Below are positions 14,403-22,939 of a DNA stretch of 38,612 nt, piece by piece. The notes below the pieces were generated by a model. It had not been told where the DNA came from. It ran no database searches and saw only the letters and a program-made list of their open reading frames with translations. The stretch comes from Streptomyces sp. E2N166. GTDB taxonomy: Bacteria > Actinomycetota > Actinomycetes > Streptomycetales > Streptomycetaceae. The DNA is taken from positions 911,492 to 950,103 of the forward strand of contig NZ_RAIF01000012.1 in NCBI RefSeq assembly GCF_003671715.1. Reading direction: 5' to 3'. Numbering within the stretch: the first letter of the stretch is position 1; the number at the start of each line of letters is the position of its first letter. Both the position numbers and the translations under genes were made by a program.

Positions 14403-16577
14403 TCAATCCGCCTGGAGCACCAGCAGCGCCAGATCGTCCTCGGGGGGCCGGGGCCCGAACTCGTACACCAGCCGCCTGATGCGCTCGGCGACCAGCCCGG
14501 CGTCCAGCCCCGCGCAACCGGAGAGCGCGACGGCGAGGCCGTCCCCGTCGTCGAACTGCCGGGAGCCGCTGCGCCGCTCGGTGACCCCGTCCGTGACGCA
14601 GAGCAGGGTGTCGCCGGACCGCAGATCGAAGGTCTCGCTGGTGTACGTGGCGTCCTCGACGACGCCGAGCAGGGTCTGCGGCCGCGCGACCGTGCGCACC
14701 GTACCGCCGGGGTCGAGAAGCAGCGGCAGCGGGTGCCCGGCGGAGGCGAGGGTGCAGCGGACGCCGCCGTCGAAGGGGACCAGTTCGCCGTAGAGCAGGG
14801 ACAGGAAGCGGGTCTGCGGTCCGTCGCCCGGGGCAACCGCAGGGCCGACGGCGACCAGCGCGCGGGCTGCGGCGTCCGCGGCCTCGGTGGCGTCGTCGAG
14901 GAGGAGCTGGTTGAGGCGGTCGAGGACGTCGGGGACGCCGTACTCCTCGCGGGCCAGCAGCCGCAGCCAGGGCCGGGCGAGGCCGATGACGACGGCGGCC
15001 TCGGGGCCCTTGCCCTGGACGTCGCCGACGGCGAAGCACCAGCGGCCGTCGCCGGCCGGGAAGAGGTCGTAGAAGTCGCCGCTGGGGCCGCCCTTGTCGC
15101 ACGGCTCGTAGACGAGGGCGCTGCGCACGCCGGGGATCTCGGCGACCGCGCCGGGCAGCAGGCCGCGCTGGAGGACGGCGCTGATGGTGGCCTGCCGGGC
15201 GTACTGGCGTGCGGCGCCGATGGCGAGCGCCACCCGGCGGCTGAGGTCCTCGACCAGGCCGGTGATCTCGTCGGGGAAGCCGGGGGTGCCGGTGCGCCCG
15301 ATGACCAGGGTGCCCAGGGGCCGGCCGCCGGCGACCAGGCGGTAGGCGAGCGCGGCACCGTGCGTGCCGTCCGGACCCAGCGCCTCGCCGGGCCAGGGGT
15401 GGGCGACGGGGCCGGAGCGCCACAGGTCACGCGGGCGGGGCGGGTCCTTCTCCAGGGCTCGGCGCAGTTCCTCGATGTGGCCCTCGCTGCCGTGCCAGAC
15501 GCGGGCCAGCCGCGCTCCCACGGCCGCCCCGGGGTCGTCGCTCCAGGCTCCCCGGCCCAGGGACTCGTCCTCCAGCCACACGGCGCACCAGTCGGCGAGC
15601 CGCGGCACGATCAGCTGGCCGGTGAGGGAGGCCACCAGATCCTCGTCCAGCTGCCCCGCCAGGAGGTCGGAGGCCTCGGCGAGGAAGGACAGGGCACCCC
15701 GGCCCAGCCACTCCCGGTCGCGAACACCGCGCCGAACGGTCCTGGCCGTTCCGTTCCGCCAGTCGCCGCCGCTCCGGCTCTCCGAGCCGTACAGGACCGG
15801 CTGCCCCTCCAGGACCGGCTGCCCCTCCAGGACCGGGCGGCCCTCCAGGACCGGGCGGCCGTCCAGGACCATCTGCCCGTCCAGGGGCATCTCGCCACCC
15901 GGGACACCCGGGACACCCGAGGCCCCCGGAACCCCCGGAACCCCCGGAGCCCCCGCGACGCCCAGACCCGCCGTCGGACCTCCGGCCCCCTCCCCCGGCA
16001 GTTCAGTGCCCGTCGGCTCAGAGCGTCGCGCCCCGAGCCCCCCGGCGTACGCCTCGATCTGTTCGGCGGTCTCGGCGCCCGCGGCCGGAAGGCGTGCCCA
16101 CACCGTCTTGGTGCCCGGGCGGTACGTGATGCCCCAGGCCTCCGAGAGCACGGCGACGAGCCGCAGGCCGCGCCCGTACTCGGGGATCTCGTGCGGCGTC
16201 TCGTGGTCGCCGCTCCTCGGGGCGCGGGAGGGGTGGTGGTCCGTGGCCTCGACGACGAGGGTGCCCGTCTCCTCCAGACGGCAGCCCACCTCGACGTCCG
16301 TGCCGGCGTGCACGACGGCGTTGGTGACCAGCTCGCTGACGACGACCAGGGCGTCGGCGGCGAGATGCTCGGTCAGCTGTTCCGTGCCGGGCAGGCCGAG
16401 CTCGGCCCAGTCGGCGAGCGCCGCCCGCACCATCTCCCGGGCCGCGCCCGGCGCCAGCGAGCTTCCGAGCAGGGTCACGTGCGCCCGCGCGCACTCCTGG
16501 GCGTATGGCTCAGCAGTGTGCGCGGGCGCCCCACTGGCGCGGGAGACGGTCTCCCGTTGCGTCGGAATGGCCCCCAT
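14403..16577 (-). CDS. SpoIIE-type PP2C phosphatase with N-terminal anti-sigma-like ATPase domain
   Basis: A 724-residue signalling protein. Residues about 30-165 form an RsbW-like GHKL ATPase domain (N-box SELVTNAVVHAG with Glu82 and Asn86, then YGRGLRLV). Residues 205-264 are a low-complexity linker of collagen-like Gly-x-Pro repeats and six hexapeptides. A GAF-like region follows at about 290-470. The C-terminal PP2C/SpoIIE domain shows GDFYDLF, FAVGDVQGKGPEAA, LCVTDGVTERR and PPEDDLALLVL with the metal-binding Asp residues. Such proteins control sigma factors through anti-sigma/anti-anti-sigma switching, an activity common in Streptomyces. Combining kinase-like and phosphatase domains suggests a self-contained partner switch. 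The ATG start has GGGGAG 6-7 bases upstream. Targets unknown. Confidence 0.9.
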   Translation of the reverse strand: MGAIPTQRETVSRASGAPAHTAEPYAQECARAHVTLLGSSLAPGAAREMVRAALADWAELGLPGTEQLTEHLAADALVVVSELVTNAVVHAGTDVEVGCRLEETGTLVVEATDHHPSRAPRSGDHETPHEIPEYGRGLRLVAVLSEAWGITYRPGTKTVWARLPAAGAETAEQIEAYAGGLGARRSEPTGTELPGEGAGGPTAGLGVAGAPGVPGVPGASGVPGVPGGEMPLDGQMVLDGRPVLEGRPVLEGQPVLEGQPVLYGSESRSGGDWRNGTARTVRRGVRDREWLGRGALSFLAEASDLLAGQLDEDLVASLTGQLIVPRLADWCAVWLEDESLGRGAWSDDPGAAVGARLARVWHGSEGHIEELRRALEKDPPRPRDLWRSGPVAHPWPGEALGPDGTHGAALAYRLVAGGRPLGTLVIGRTGTPGFPDEITGLVEDLSRRVALAIGAARQYARQATISAVLQRGLLPGAVAEIPGVRSALVYEPCDKGGPSGDFYDLFPAGDGRWCFAVGDVQGKGPEAAVVIGLARPWLRLLAREEYGVPDVLDRLNQLLLDDATEAADAAARALVAVGPAVAPGDGPQTRFLSLLYGELVPFDGGVRCTLASAGHPLPLLLDPGGTVRTVARPQTLLGVVEDATYTSETFDLRSGDTLLCVTDGVTERRSGSRQFDDGDGLAVALSGCAGLDAGLVAERIRRLVYEFGPRPPEDDLALLVLQAD
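15786..15965 (-). repeat. In-frame minisatellite in the SpoIIE-type phosphatase linker
   Basis: An 18-bp unit (consensus CTGCCCCTCCAGGACCGG on the plus strand) is repeated about six times at 15786-15893 and encodes the hexapeptide PVLEG(Q/R), with PLDGQ-like ends. Adjacent 9-bp GC-rich units at 15894-15965 encode collagen-like GVPGVPG/GAP tripeptides. Copy number is likely to vary between strains. Confidence 0.9.
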
Positions 16578-16771
16578 GGACGGCTCCCCGGGCAGTTCGT
16601 GCGAATACTTCGCAGTCGATGCCGACAGAGTGACAGACCGACCCCGCCCATAAGCGCGGAGTTACCGAAGTGGGCCGCCATGGGTGAGAACCGTGCTAGG
16701 CGAGCGTTCGAACAGCCGGAAGACGGACAGTTTCGGGCATCAGCCGTGTGGAACCGCGACGCCCGCCCGCG
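16578..16771. other. Intergenic region between the acyl-CoA ligase and phosphatase genes
   Basis: This 194-base stretch has no gene. It must hold the phosphatase promoter; the best hexamer seen on the minus strand is TAGCAC near 16695, with no clear -35. No hairpin strong enough to call a terminator of the ligase gene was found. Confidence 0.4.
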
Positions 16772-18649
16772 CTACGCCTCGCGCGAGCCGTCGTACATCT
16801 CCTCGATCAGGTGCTTGTACTCCCGCTCCACCACCGGCCGCTTCAGCTTCAGGCTCGGCGTGATCTCGCCGTGCTCGACGTCGAGGTCGCGGGGCAGCAG
16901 GCGGAACTTCTTGATGGTCTGCCAGCGCTGGAGGCCCTCGTTGAGCTGCCTGACGTAGCCGTCGACCATCTCGACGGTCACGGGCGCCGCGACGATCTCC
17001 GCGTACGGCTTGCCCTCCAGGCCGTTCTCCTTGGCCCACTCGGTGATCGCGAGCTCGTCGAGGGCGATGAGCGCGGTGCAGAAGTTCCGGTCGGCGCCGT
17101 GCACCAGGATGTTGGAGACGTAGGGGCAGACCGCCTTGAACTGGCCCTCCACCTCGGCGGGCGCGATGTACTTGCCGCCCGAGGTCTTGATGAGGTCCTT
17201 CTTGCGGTCGGTGATCCGCAGGTAACCGTCGGGCGAGAGCTCGCCGATGTCGCCGGTGTGGAACCAGCCGTCGGCCTCCAGCACCTCGGCGGTCTTCTCG
17301 GGCAGCTTGTGGTAGCCCTCCATGATGCCGGGGCCGCGCAGCAGGATCTCGCCGTCGTCCGCGACGCGCACCTCGGTGCCGGGCAGCGGCTTGCCGACCG
17401 TGCCGGTGCGGTAGGCCTCGCCGGGGTTGACGAAGGACGCGGCGGAGGACTCGGTCAGGCCGTAGCCCTCCAGGATGTGGATGCCGGCGCCGGCGAAGAA
17501 GTAGCCGATGTCGGGGGCGAGGGCCGCCGAACCGGAGACGCAGGCGCGCAGGCGGCCGCCGAAGGCCTCGCGGATCTTGGCGTAGACGAGCTTGTCGGCG
17601 ATGCCGTGCTTGGTGGACAGGCCGAAGGGGGCGCTGGCGGTGCCGGTGCGCTTGAAGTTGTCCTGGGTGACCTTGGCGTACTCGCGGGCGACGCCGGCGG
17701 CCCACTGGAAGATCTTGTACTTGGCTCCGCCGCCCGCCCGGGCCTTGGCGGCGACACCGTTGTAGACCTTCTCGAAGATGCGCGGCACGGCCGCCATGTA
17801 GGTCGGCTGGACCACCGGCAGGTTCTCGATGATCTTGTCGACGCGGCCGTCGACGGCGGTGACGTGACCGACCTCGATCTGGCCGGAGGTCAGCACCTTG
17901 CCGAAGACGTGCGCGAGCGGCAGCCACAGGTACTGCACGTCGTCGCCGGTGACCAGGCCGGTCGCGGCGATCGCCTTCGCCATGTACGACCAGTTGTCGT
18001 GCGGGAGGCGGACGCCCTTGGGCCGGCCGGTGGTGCCGGAGGTGTAGATGAGGGTGGCGAGGTGGTCCTTGGTGAGCGCGCCGACGCGCTTGGCGACCAG
18101 CTCCGGGTCCTTCTCCAGGCGGGCCGCGCCGAGGGCCTCCAGCTCGCCGAGGGTGAGGATCCAGTCCTCGCCGGTGTCGGCGCCGGCCGCGTCGATCACG
18201 ACGACGTGGGTGAGGTCGGGCAGCTCCGCCTTCTTCTCCCGGGCCTTGGCCAGCTGCGCGGCGTCCTCCGCGATCAGCACCCGGCTCTCGGAGTCGGAGA
18301 GGATGTACGCCGACTCGTCGGCGTTGGTCTGCGGATAGACGGTGGTCGTCGCCGCGCCCGCGCACATGATGCCGAGGTCGGCCAGGATCCACTCCAGCCG
18401 CGTGGAGGAGGCCAGCGCCACGCGCTGCTGCGGCTGGACGCCCAGCTCGATCAGGCCGGCCGCGATCGCGTAGACCCGATCGGCCGCCTGTCCCCAGGTC
18501 AGCGACTTCCAGTCGTCCGGCCCCTCGCCCGAGGCCGACGGGACCGGGTAGCGGTAGGCCTCGGCGTCCGGCGTGGCCGCCACCCGCTCCAGGAAGAGTC
18601 CCGCCACGGAGGGCGGACGGTTCTCGATCAGTGTCTGTGTGTCGCTCAC
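16772..18649 (-). CDS. fadD: Long-chain fatty acid-CoA ligase (FadD-type)
   Basis: A 625-residue AMP-forming acyl-CoA synthetase of the FadD15-like actinobacterial group, which adenylates a fatty acid and transfers it to CoA. The P-loop-like motif is IYTSGTTGRPKG, followed by LPLAHVFGK, the substrate loop VSGSAALAPDIG, GYGLTESSAASF, DGWFHTGDIG and the hinge LRITDRKKDLIKTSGGKYIAP. The C-terminal part ends in a KLKRPVVEREY region with the usual catalytic Lys area. Length is normal and no membrane segment is seen. Its 5' region contains an 11-bp tandem operator-like repeat and a 14-15-bp minisatellite. It is transcribed alone, after the lepA terminator. Confidence 0.92.
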   Translation of the reverse strand: MSDTQTLIENRPPSVAGLFLERVAATPDAEAYRYPVPSASGEGPDDWKSLTWGQAADRVYAIAAGLIELGVQPQQRVALASSTRLEWILADLGIMCAGAATTTVYPQTNADESAYILSDSESRVLIAEDAAQLAKAREKKAELPDLTHVVVIDAAGADTGEDWILTLGELEALGAARLEKDPELVAKRVGALTKDHLATLIYTSGTTGRPKGVRLPHDNWSYMAKAIAATGLVTGDDVQYLWLPLAHVFGKVLTSGQIEVGHVTAVDGRVDKIIENLPVVQPTYMAAVPRIFEKVYNGVAAKARAGGGAKYKIFQWAAGVAREYAKVTQDNFKRTGTASAPFGLSTKHGIADKLVYAKIREAFGGRLRACVSGSAALAPDIGYFFAGAGIHILEGYGLTESSAASFVNPGEAYRTGTVGKPLPGTEVRVADDGEILLRGPGIMEGYHKLPEKTAEVLEADGWFHTGDIGELSPDGYLRITDRKKDLIKTSGGKYIAPAEVEGQFKAVCPYVSNILVHGADRNFCTALIALDELAITEWAKENGLEGKPYAEIVAAPVTVEMVDGYVRQLNEGLQRWQTIKKFRLLPRDLDVEHGEITPSLKLKRPVVEREYKHLIEEMYDGSREA

Positions 18650-18671
18650 GACATCCTCCGTGGGCCCGCGA

Positions 18672-18729
18672 CGGTGCGGCCGGGTCGGTGCGGCCGACTC
18701 AGGTGCGGCTGGTTCAGGTGCGGCTGGTT
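18672..18729. repeat. Four-copy 14-15-bp tandem repeat in the fadD leader
   Basis: Two perfect 15-bp copies (CAGGTGCGGCTGGTT, at 18700-18714 and 18715-18729) are preceded by two degenerate 14-bp copies (18672-18685 and 18686-18699). They lie 20-80 bases upstream of the fadD start in the probable untranslated leader. Confidence 0.85.
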
Positions 18730-18758
18730 CACTCTCGGGCGATGGTTCAGGCGTTGTT

Positions 18759-18780
18759 TAACTCGCGAGTAACTAGCGAG
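18759..18780. promoter_or_regulatory. Operator-like tandem/palindromic site upstream of fadD
   Basis: TAACTCGCGAG and TAACTAGCGAG stand head to tail (18759-18769, 18770-18780). The first contains the perfect palindrome ACTCGCGAGT (18761-18770). It is the most AT-containing spot in the region and sits about 110 bases upstream of fadD. TetR-type fatty-acid regulators often bind such dyads; that link is inference. Confidence 0.45.
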
Positions 18781-18862
18781 CAGGCATCAGAGTAGAGGGC
18801 GACCGGCCCGTGCGTAAGTCTCCGCGCCCTGTCACTTCGTACAGACGCACTCCCGTGACATG

Positions 18863-18902
18863 CGAAGGGGCCCGCCGCGCTTTCGCACGGCGGGCCCCTT
18901 CG
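18863..18902. terminator. Strong hairpin terminator after lepA
   Basis: A perfect 15-bp stem, CGAAGGGGCCCGCCG at 18863-18877 with its complement at 18888-18902, has a 10-base loop. It lies about 50 bases beyond the lepA stop and upstream of the fadD promoter region, isolating the two genes. Confidence 0.85.
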
Positions 18903-18950
18903 TGTCCGTTTTGCCGGGGTGGGCGGGCCTTACCGCGAGAAAGGTCGCGG

Positions 18951-20819
18951 TTACTTCTTGCCCTTGCCCGACCCCGCGCTGTCATCACTGGACAGGACCG
19001 CGATGAAGGCCTCCTGCGGAACCTCCACGGAACCCACCATCTTCATCCGCTTCTTGCCTTCCTTCTGCTTCTCCAGCAGCTTCCGCTTACGCGAGATGTC
19101 ACCGCCGTAGCACTTGGCGAGGACGTCCTTGCGGATGGCGCGGATGGTCTCGCGGGCGATCACCCGGGAGCCGATGGCGGCCTGGATGGGCACCTCGAAG
19201 GCCTGGCGCGGGATCAGCTCGCGCAGCTTGGCGACGAGCCGCACGCCGTACGCGTACGCCGCGTCCTTGTGGGTGATCGCCGAGAAGGCGTCGACCTTGT
19301 CGCCGTGCAGCAGGATGTCGACCTTGACCAGGCTGGAGGTCTGCTCGCCGGTGGGCTCGTAGTCCAGCGACGCGTAGCCGCGCGTCTTCGACTTCAGCTG
19401 GTCGAAGAAGTCGAAGACGATCTCCGCGAGGGGGAGGGTGTAGCGGATCTCGACCCGGTCCTCGGAGAGGTAGTCCATGCCGAGCAAGGTGCCTCGCCGG
19501 GTCTGGCACAGCTCCATGATCGCCCCGATGAACTCGGTGGGCGCGAGGATCGTGGCGCGCACGACCGGCTCGTACACCTCGTTGATCTTGCCCTCGGGGA
19601 ACTCGCTCGGGTTGGTGACGGTGTGCTCGACGCCGTCCTCCATGATCACGCGGTAGACCACGTTGGGCGCGGTGGCGATCAGGTCGAGGCCGAACTCGCG
19701 CTCCAGCCGCTCGCGGATCACGTCGAGGTGCAGCAGCCCCAGGAAGCCGACGCGGAAGCCGAAGCCGAGGGCCGCGGACGTCTCCGGCTCGTAGACGAGG
19801 GCGGCGTCGTTGAGCAGGAGCTTGTCCAGGGCCTCGCGCAGCAGGGGGTAGTCCGAGCCGTCCAGCGGATACAGACCGGAGAAGACCATGGGCCTCGGGT
19901 CCTTGTAGCCGCCGAGCGCCTCCTCGGCGCCCTTGTGCATGCTGGTGACGGTGTCACCGACCTTGGACTGGCGGACGTCCTTCACGCCGGTGATCAGGTA
20001 GCCCACCTCGCCCACGCCGAGGCCGTCGGCGGCGAGCATCTCCGGCGAGTTGGTGCCGATCTCAAGCAGCTCGTGCGTGGCGCCGGTGGACATCATCCGG
20101 ATCCGCTCGCGCCTGTTGAGCTGGCCGTCGATGACACGGACGTACGTCACGACACCGCGGTAGGAGTCGTAGACGGAGTCGAAGATCATCGCGCGGGCGG
20201 GGGCGTCCTTGACGCCGACCGGGGGCGGGACGTCGGCGACGACCTTGTCCAGCAGCGCCTCGACCCCGAGGCCGGTCTTGGCGGAGACCTTGAGCACGTC
20301 GTCGGGGTCGCAGCCGATCAGGTTGGCGAGTTCCTCGGCGAACTTCTCGGGCTGCGCGGCCGGCAGGTCGATCTTGTTCAGCACGGGGATGATCGTGAGG
20401 TCGTTCTCCATCGCCAGGTAGAGGTTGGCGAGGGTCTGGGCCTCGATGCCCTGAGCGGCGTCGACGAGGAGGATCGTGCCCTCGCACGCGGCCAGCGACC
20501 GCGAGACCTCGTAGGTGAAGTCGACGTGCCCCGGCGTGTCGATCATGTTGAGGATGTGCGTACTGCTCTTGTCGTGGGTGGGGGCCCACGGCAATCGCAC
20601 CGCCTGGGACTTGATCGTGATGCCGCGCTCGCGCTCGATGTCCATGCGGTCGAGGTACTGGGCGCGCATCTGCCGCTGCTCCACCACACCGGTCAGCTGG
20701 AGCATCCGGTCGGCGAGCGTGGACTTGCCGTGGTCGATGTGCGCGATGATGCAGAAGTTGCGGATCAGCGCCGGGTCGGTACGGCTCGGCTCGGGCACAT
20801 GGCTGGGGATCGCGGGCAC
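18951..20819 (-). CDS. lepA: Translation elongation factor 4 (back-translocase)
   Basis: A 622-residue translational GTPase related to EF-G, thought to act on stalled or mistranslocated ribosomes. The GTPase motifs are [11 protein letters not shown] (G1), ERGITIKSQ (G2), DTPGHVDF (G3), NKIDLP (G4) and SAKTG (G5). The LepA-specific C-terminal domain ends in a Lys-rich tail ([16 protein letters not shown]) followed by SVEVPQEAF. The start is GTG at 20819 with AGGA about 6 bases upstream; this gives the usual family length. The frame stays open upstream, but that part is Pro/Arg-rich and unlike the family. A CCGCAG/CTGCGG hairpin lies 25-39 bases upstream in the leader. Confidence 0.96.
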   Translation of the reverse strand: MPAIPSHVPEPSRTDPALIRNFCIIAHIDHGKSTLADRMLQLTGVVEQRQMRAQYLDRMDIERERGITIKSQAVRLPWAPTHDKSSTHILNMIDTPGHVDFTYEVSRSLAACEGTILLVDAAQGIEAQTLANLYLAMENDLTIIPVLNKIDLPAAQPEKFAEELANLIGCDPDDVLKVSAKTGLGVEALLDKVVADVPPPVGVKDAPARAMIFDSVYDSYRGVVTYVRVIDGQLNRRERIRMMSTGATHELLEIGTNSPEMLAADGLGVGEVGYLITGVKDVRQSKVGDTVTSMHKGAEEALGGYKDPRPMVFSGLYPLDGSDYPLLREALDKLLLNDAALVYEPETSAALGFGFRVGFLGLLHLDVIRERLEREFGLDLIATAPNVVYRVIMEDGVEHTVTNPSEFPEGKINEVYEPVVRATILAPTEFIGAIMELCQTRRGTLLGMDYLSEDRVEIRYTLPLAEIVFDFFDQLKSKTRGYASLDYEPTGEQTSSLVKVDILLHGDKVDAFSAITHKDAAYAYGVRLVAKLRELIPRQAFEVPIQAAIGSRVIARETIRAIRKDVLAKCYGGDISRKRKLLEKQKEGKKRMKMVGSVEVPQEAFIAVLSSDDSAGSGKGKK

Positions 20820-21127
20820 GCAGGGTCCTGATTCTTGAGGCGTCCGCAGTGTCTGCGGTCTCGGGTCGGATCGATACGTAGCTTCCATCGTCCCACGGGT
20901 GGGGAGCCGGGATGGGTTTGGGACGGGTCGAGGGCGGGACCGAGGCCGGATCGGGGCCGGGCCAGGGCCGGATCGAGGTCGGGCCGTGGGCGGGTTTGGG
21001 TGGCTCGGCGGGCCGCTGGTAGTGTGGGGGGCTGTGTCTCTTGCCCTCTCAGCACGAGGCACTCCTTCAAGAAATCATCGGCACGGGACCCTCGCGGCCT
21101 CGTGCCTGAACCTGCAAAGGCTCATTC
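20820..21127. other. Divergent lepA/rpsT intergenic region
   Basis: No gene is seen. It contains a small hairpin in the lepA leader (CCGCAG 20844-20849 with CTGCGG 20853-20858), a GC-rich block with imperfect 22-bp repeats (GGCCGGATCG at 20944-20953 and 20966-20975), and the rpsT promoter. The lepA promoter could not be placed with confidence; TACGTAT near 20875-20881 is a possible -10. Confidence 0.5.
20996..21025 (+). promoter_or_regulatory. Candidate rpsT promoter
   Basis: TTGGGT at 20996-21001 and TAGTGT at 21020-21025 are spaced by 18 bases, a good match to the principal vegetative promoter pattern of Streptomyces. The start site would be near 21032, giving a leader of about 95 bases before the rpsT GTG. 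S20 leaders are autoregulated in Escherichia coli; whether this one is cannot be seen. Confidence 0.6.
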
Positions 21128-21394
21128 GTGGCGAACATCAAGTCCCAGATCAAGCGGAACAAGACCAACGAGAAGGCCCGGCTGCGCAACAAGGCCGTCA
21201 AGTCCTCTCTGAAGACCGCGATCCGCAAGGCCCGTGAGGCTGCTGCCGCGGGTGACGTCGAGAAGGCCACCGAGTACCAGCGCGTCGCTTCGCGCCAGCT
21301 CGACAAGGCCGTCTCCAAGGGCGTCATCCACAAGAACCAGGCCGCCAACAAGAAGTCGGCGCTGTCGCAGAAGGTCGGCGCCCTCAAGGGCTGA
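21128..21394 (+). CDS. rpsT: 30S ribosomal protein S20
   Basis: An 88-residue, very basic, all-helical ribosomal protein that binds 16S rRNA. It begins [18 protein letters not shown] and contains the [13 protein letters not shown] segment near the C terminus, both typical of S20. The start is GTG at 21128 with AAAGG seven bases upstream. Codon use is restricted (AAG, CGC, GTC), as expected for high expression. It stands alone between lepA (divergent) and holA (convergent). Confidence 0.98.
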   Translation: MANIKSQIKRNKTNEKARLRNKAVKSSLKTAIRKAREAAAAGDVEKATEYQRVASRQLDKAVSKGVIHKNQAANKKSALSQKVGALKG

Positions 21395-21519
21395 ACCCCT
21401 CATCTGGTCTGATCGCCGGAAGGACCCAGAGCGGGCCCTCTCTCATCCGCTCCCGTCCGGCACCCAGGATCCGTGCGCGGCCTGCGTTCGCCACGCGGGC
21501 ATGGATCCACGAGCTTGAT

Positions 21520-21570
21520 CCGAAGGCCCCGGTGGCCGTCCTTCCCCAGGACGGACGCCGGGGCCTTCGG
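21520..21570. terminator. Bidirectional terminator between rpsT and holA
   Basis: CCGAAGGCCCCGG (21520-21532) pairs perfectly with its complement at 21558-21570, and an inner CGTCC/GGACG pair (21537-21541, 21549-21553) continues the stem. It lies 126 bases after rpsT and 22 bases after the holA stop, so it can serve both convergent genes. Confidence 0.85.
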
Positions 21571-21591
21571 TCTGTGCGAGGTCTTACGCCC

Positions 21592-22581
21592 TTACACCCG
21601 TCCCCGCGAACGCGCCGCGCGCGCGATCGTCACCACGGCCTTCTCCAGGGCGTACTCGGGATCATCCCCGCCGCCCTTCACCCCCGCGTCCGCCTCGGCC
21701 ACCGCGCGCAGGGCCACGGAGACTCCGTCCGGGGTCCAGCCGCGCATCTGCTGCCGGACGCGGTCGATCTTCCACGGTGGCATCCCCAGCTCACGGGCGA
21801 GGTCGGCGGGGCGCCCGCCGCGGGCGGAGGACAGCTTCCCGATCGCCCGCACGCCCTGCGCCAGCGCGCTGGTGATCAGCACCGGTGCCACTCCGGTCGC
21901 CAGCGACCAGCGCAGCGCCTCCAGCGCCTCCGCCGCCCGTCCCTCGACCGCCCGGTCGGCGACCGTGAAACTGGAGGCCTCGGCCCGTCCCGTGTAGTAC
22001 CGCCCGACGATCGCCTCGTCGATCGTGCCCTCGACGTCCGCGGTCAGCTGGGACACCGCCGAGGCCAGCTCCCGCAGGTCGCTGCCGATGGCGTCCACCA
22101 GCGTCTGGCACGCCTCGGGGGTGGCCGACCGCCCGGCGGTTCGGAACTCCGTCCGTACGAAGGCGAGCCGGTCGGCGGGCTTCGTCATCTTCGGGCACGC
22201 CACCTCGCGTGCCCCCGCCTTCCGGGCGGCGTCCAGCAGGCCCTTGCCCTTCGCCCCGCCCGCGTGCAGCAGGACGAGGGTGATCTCCTCGGCGGGTGCG
22301 CCGAGATAGGCCTTCACGTCCTTGACCGTGTCGGCGGACAGGTCCTGCGCATTGCGTACGACCACGACCTTGCGCTCGGCGAAGAGCGAGGGGCTGGTGA
22401 GCTCGGCGAGCGTGCCGGGCTGCAGCTGGTCGGGGGTCAGGTCGCGTACGTCCGTGTCGGCGTCGGCGGCCTTCGCGGCGGCCACCACCTCCCGCACGGC
22501 ACGGTCGAGCAGGAGGTCCTCCTGGCCCACGGCAAGCGTCACCGGGGCGAGAGGGTCGTCATTCGCAGTCTTCCTGGCCAT
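21592..22581 (-). CDS. holA: DNA polymerase III subunit delta
   Basis: A 329-residue clamp-loader delta subunit, which opens the beta sliding clamp. The sequence shows the family's divergent AAA+ layout: an N-terminal part with DLTPDQLQPGTLAELTSPSLFAERKVVVVRNAQDL, a middle part with the TKPADRLAFVRTEF region, and a C-terminal helical domain around WSLATGVAPVLITSALAQGVRAIGKL. Chain length is normal. The start is the ATG giving MARKTAND; another ATG 12 bases upstream (MLVA) is possible and neither has a clear ribosome binding site. Its place between comEC and rpsT matches Bacillus subtilis. Confidence 0.93.
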   Translation of the reverse strand: MARKTANDDPLAPVTLAVGQEDLLLDRAVREVVAAAKAADADTDVRDLTPDQLQPGTLAELTSPSLFAERKVVVVRNAQDLSADTVKDVKAYLGAPAEEITLVLLHAGGAKGKGLLDAARKAGAREVACPKMTKPADRLAFVRTEFRTAGRSATPEACQTLVDAIGSDLRELASAVSQLTADVEGTIDEAIVGRYYTGRAEASSFTVADRAVEGRAAEALEALRWSLATGVAPVLITSALAQGVRAIGKLSSARGGRPADLARELGMPPWKIDRVRQQMRGWTPDGVSVALRAVAEADAGVKGGGDDPEYALEKAVVTIARAARSRGRV

Positions 22582-22639
22582 CGCGACAAGCATCGCACGC
22601 ACCACTGACAACGGACTTCGCCGCCGACACCCTCGGGCC

Positions 22640-22894
22640 CTACGGTTCCTCGCGCCAGCCCTCCCACTCCCCCGCGAACTCGTCGAGCTCGCCGGGGTCC
22701 AGCCGCTCCCGCTCGTCGCGCAGGACGACGAGCCACTGGGCGTCCTCGGCGTCGTCCTCGCCGGCCAGGGCGTCCCGGAGCAGTCGGGGTTCCTCGTCGA
22801 GTCCGAAGCGCTCCCCGAGCGCCTGGGCCACCTCCTCCGCGGCGTCGCGGTCGGGCAGCACCAGCACATGTCTCACATCACTCACGGGTGCCAT
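22640..22894 (-). CDS. Small acidic protein of unknown function
   Basis: An 84-residue, strongly acidic protein (many Asp and Glu) starting MAPVSDVRHVLVLPDRDAAEEVAQALGE. The predicted alternation of a beta strand, a helix and a beta strand (HVLVLPD, DAAEEVAQALGERFG, WLVVLRDE) suggests a compact alpha/beta fold like RraB or ACT-type domains, but I cannot assign a family. It lies about 58 bases upstream of holA and 45 downstream of the YceI gene, on the same strand. A GTG a few codons inside is an alternative start. Confidence 0.72.
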   Translation of the reverse strand: MAPVSDVRHVLVLPDRDAAEEVAQALGERFGLDEEPRLLRDALAGEDDAEDAQWLVVLRDERERLDPGELDEFAGEWEGWREEP

Positions 22895-22939
22895 TGTCGG
22901 ACACCGCGCGGCAGGACGGACGGTCAGGTCGGTGCCGCG

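Larger units (their letters stand above)
18650..18950. other. fadD leader/promoter region and lepA 3' region
   Basis: No gene is seen in these 301 bases. From the fadD side it holds four 14-15-bp repeats of a CGGTGCGGC-type unit (18672-18729), the operator-like sequence at 18759-18780, and then the lepA terminator hairpin (18863-18902). A further hairpin (ACCGCGA/TCGCGGT, 18932-18951) touches the lepA stop codon. Confidence 0.6.

Noticed and set aside
15786..15965. CRISPR-like array
   Set aside because: The repeats are in-frame coding units without unique spacers and lie inside a phosphatase gene.
20820..21062. N-terminal extension of LepA by up to about 80 residues
   Set aside because: The extension is Pro/Arg/Ser-rich, spans GC repeats and the rpsT promoter region, and is unlike any EF4; GTG at 20819 has a ribosome binding site and gives the usual length.
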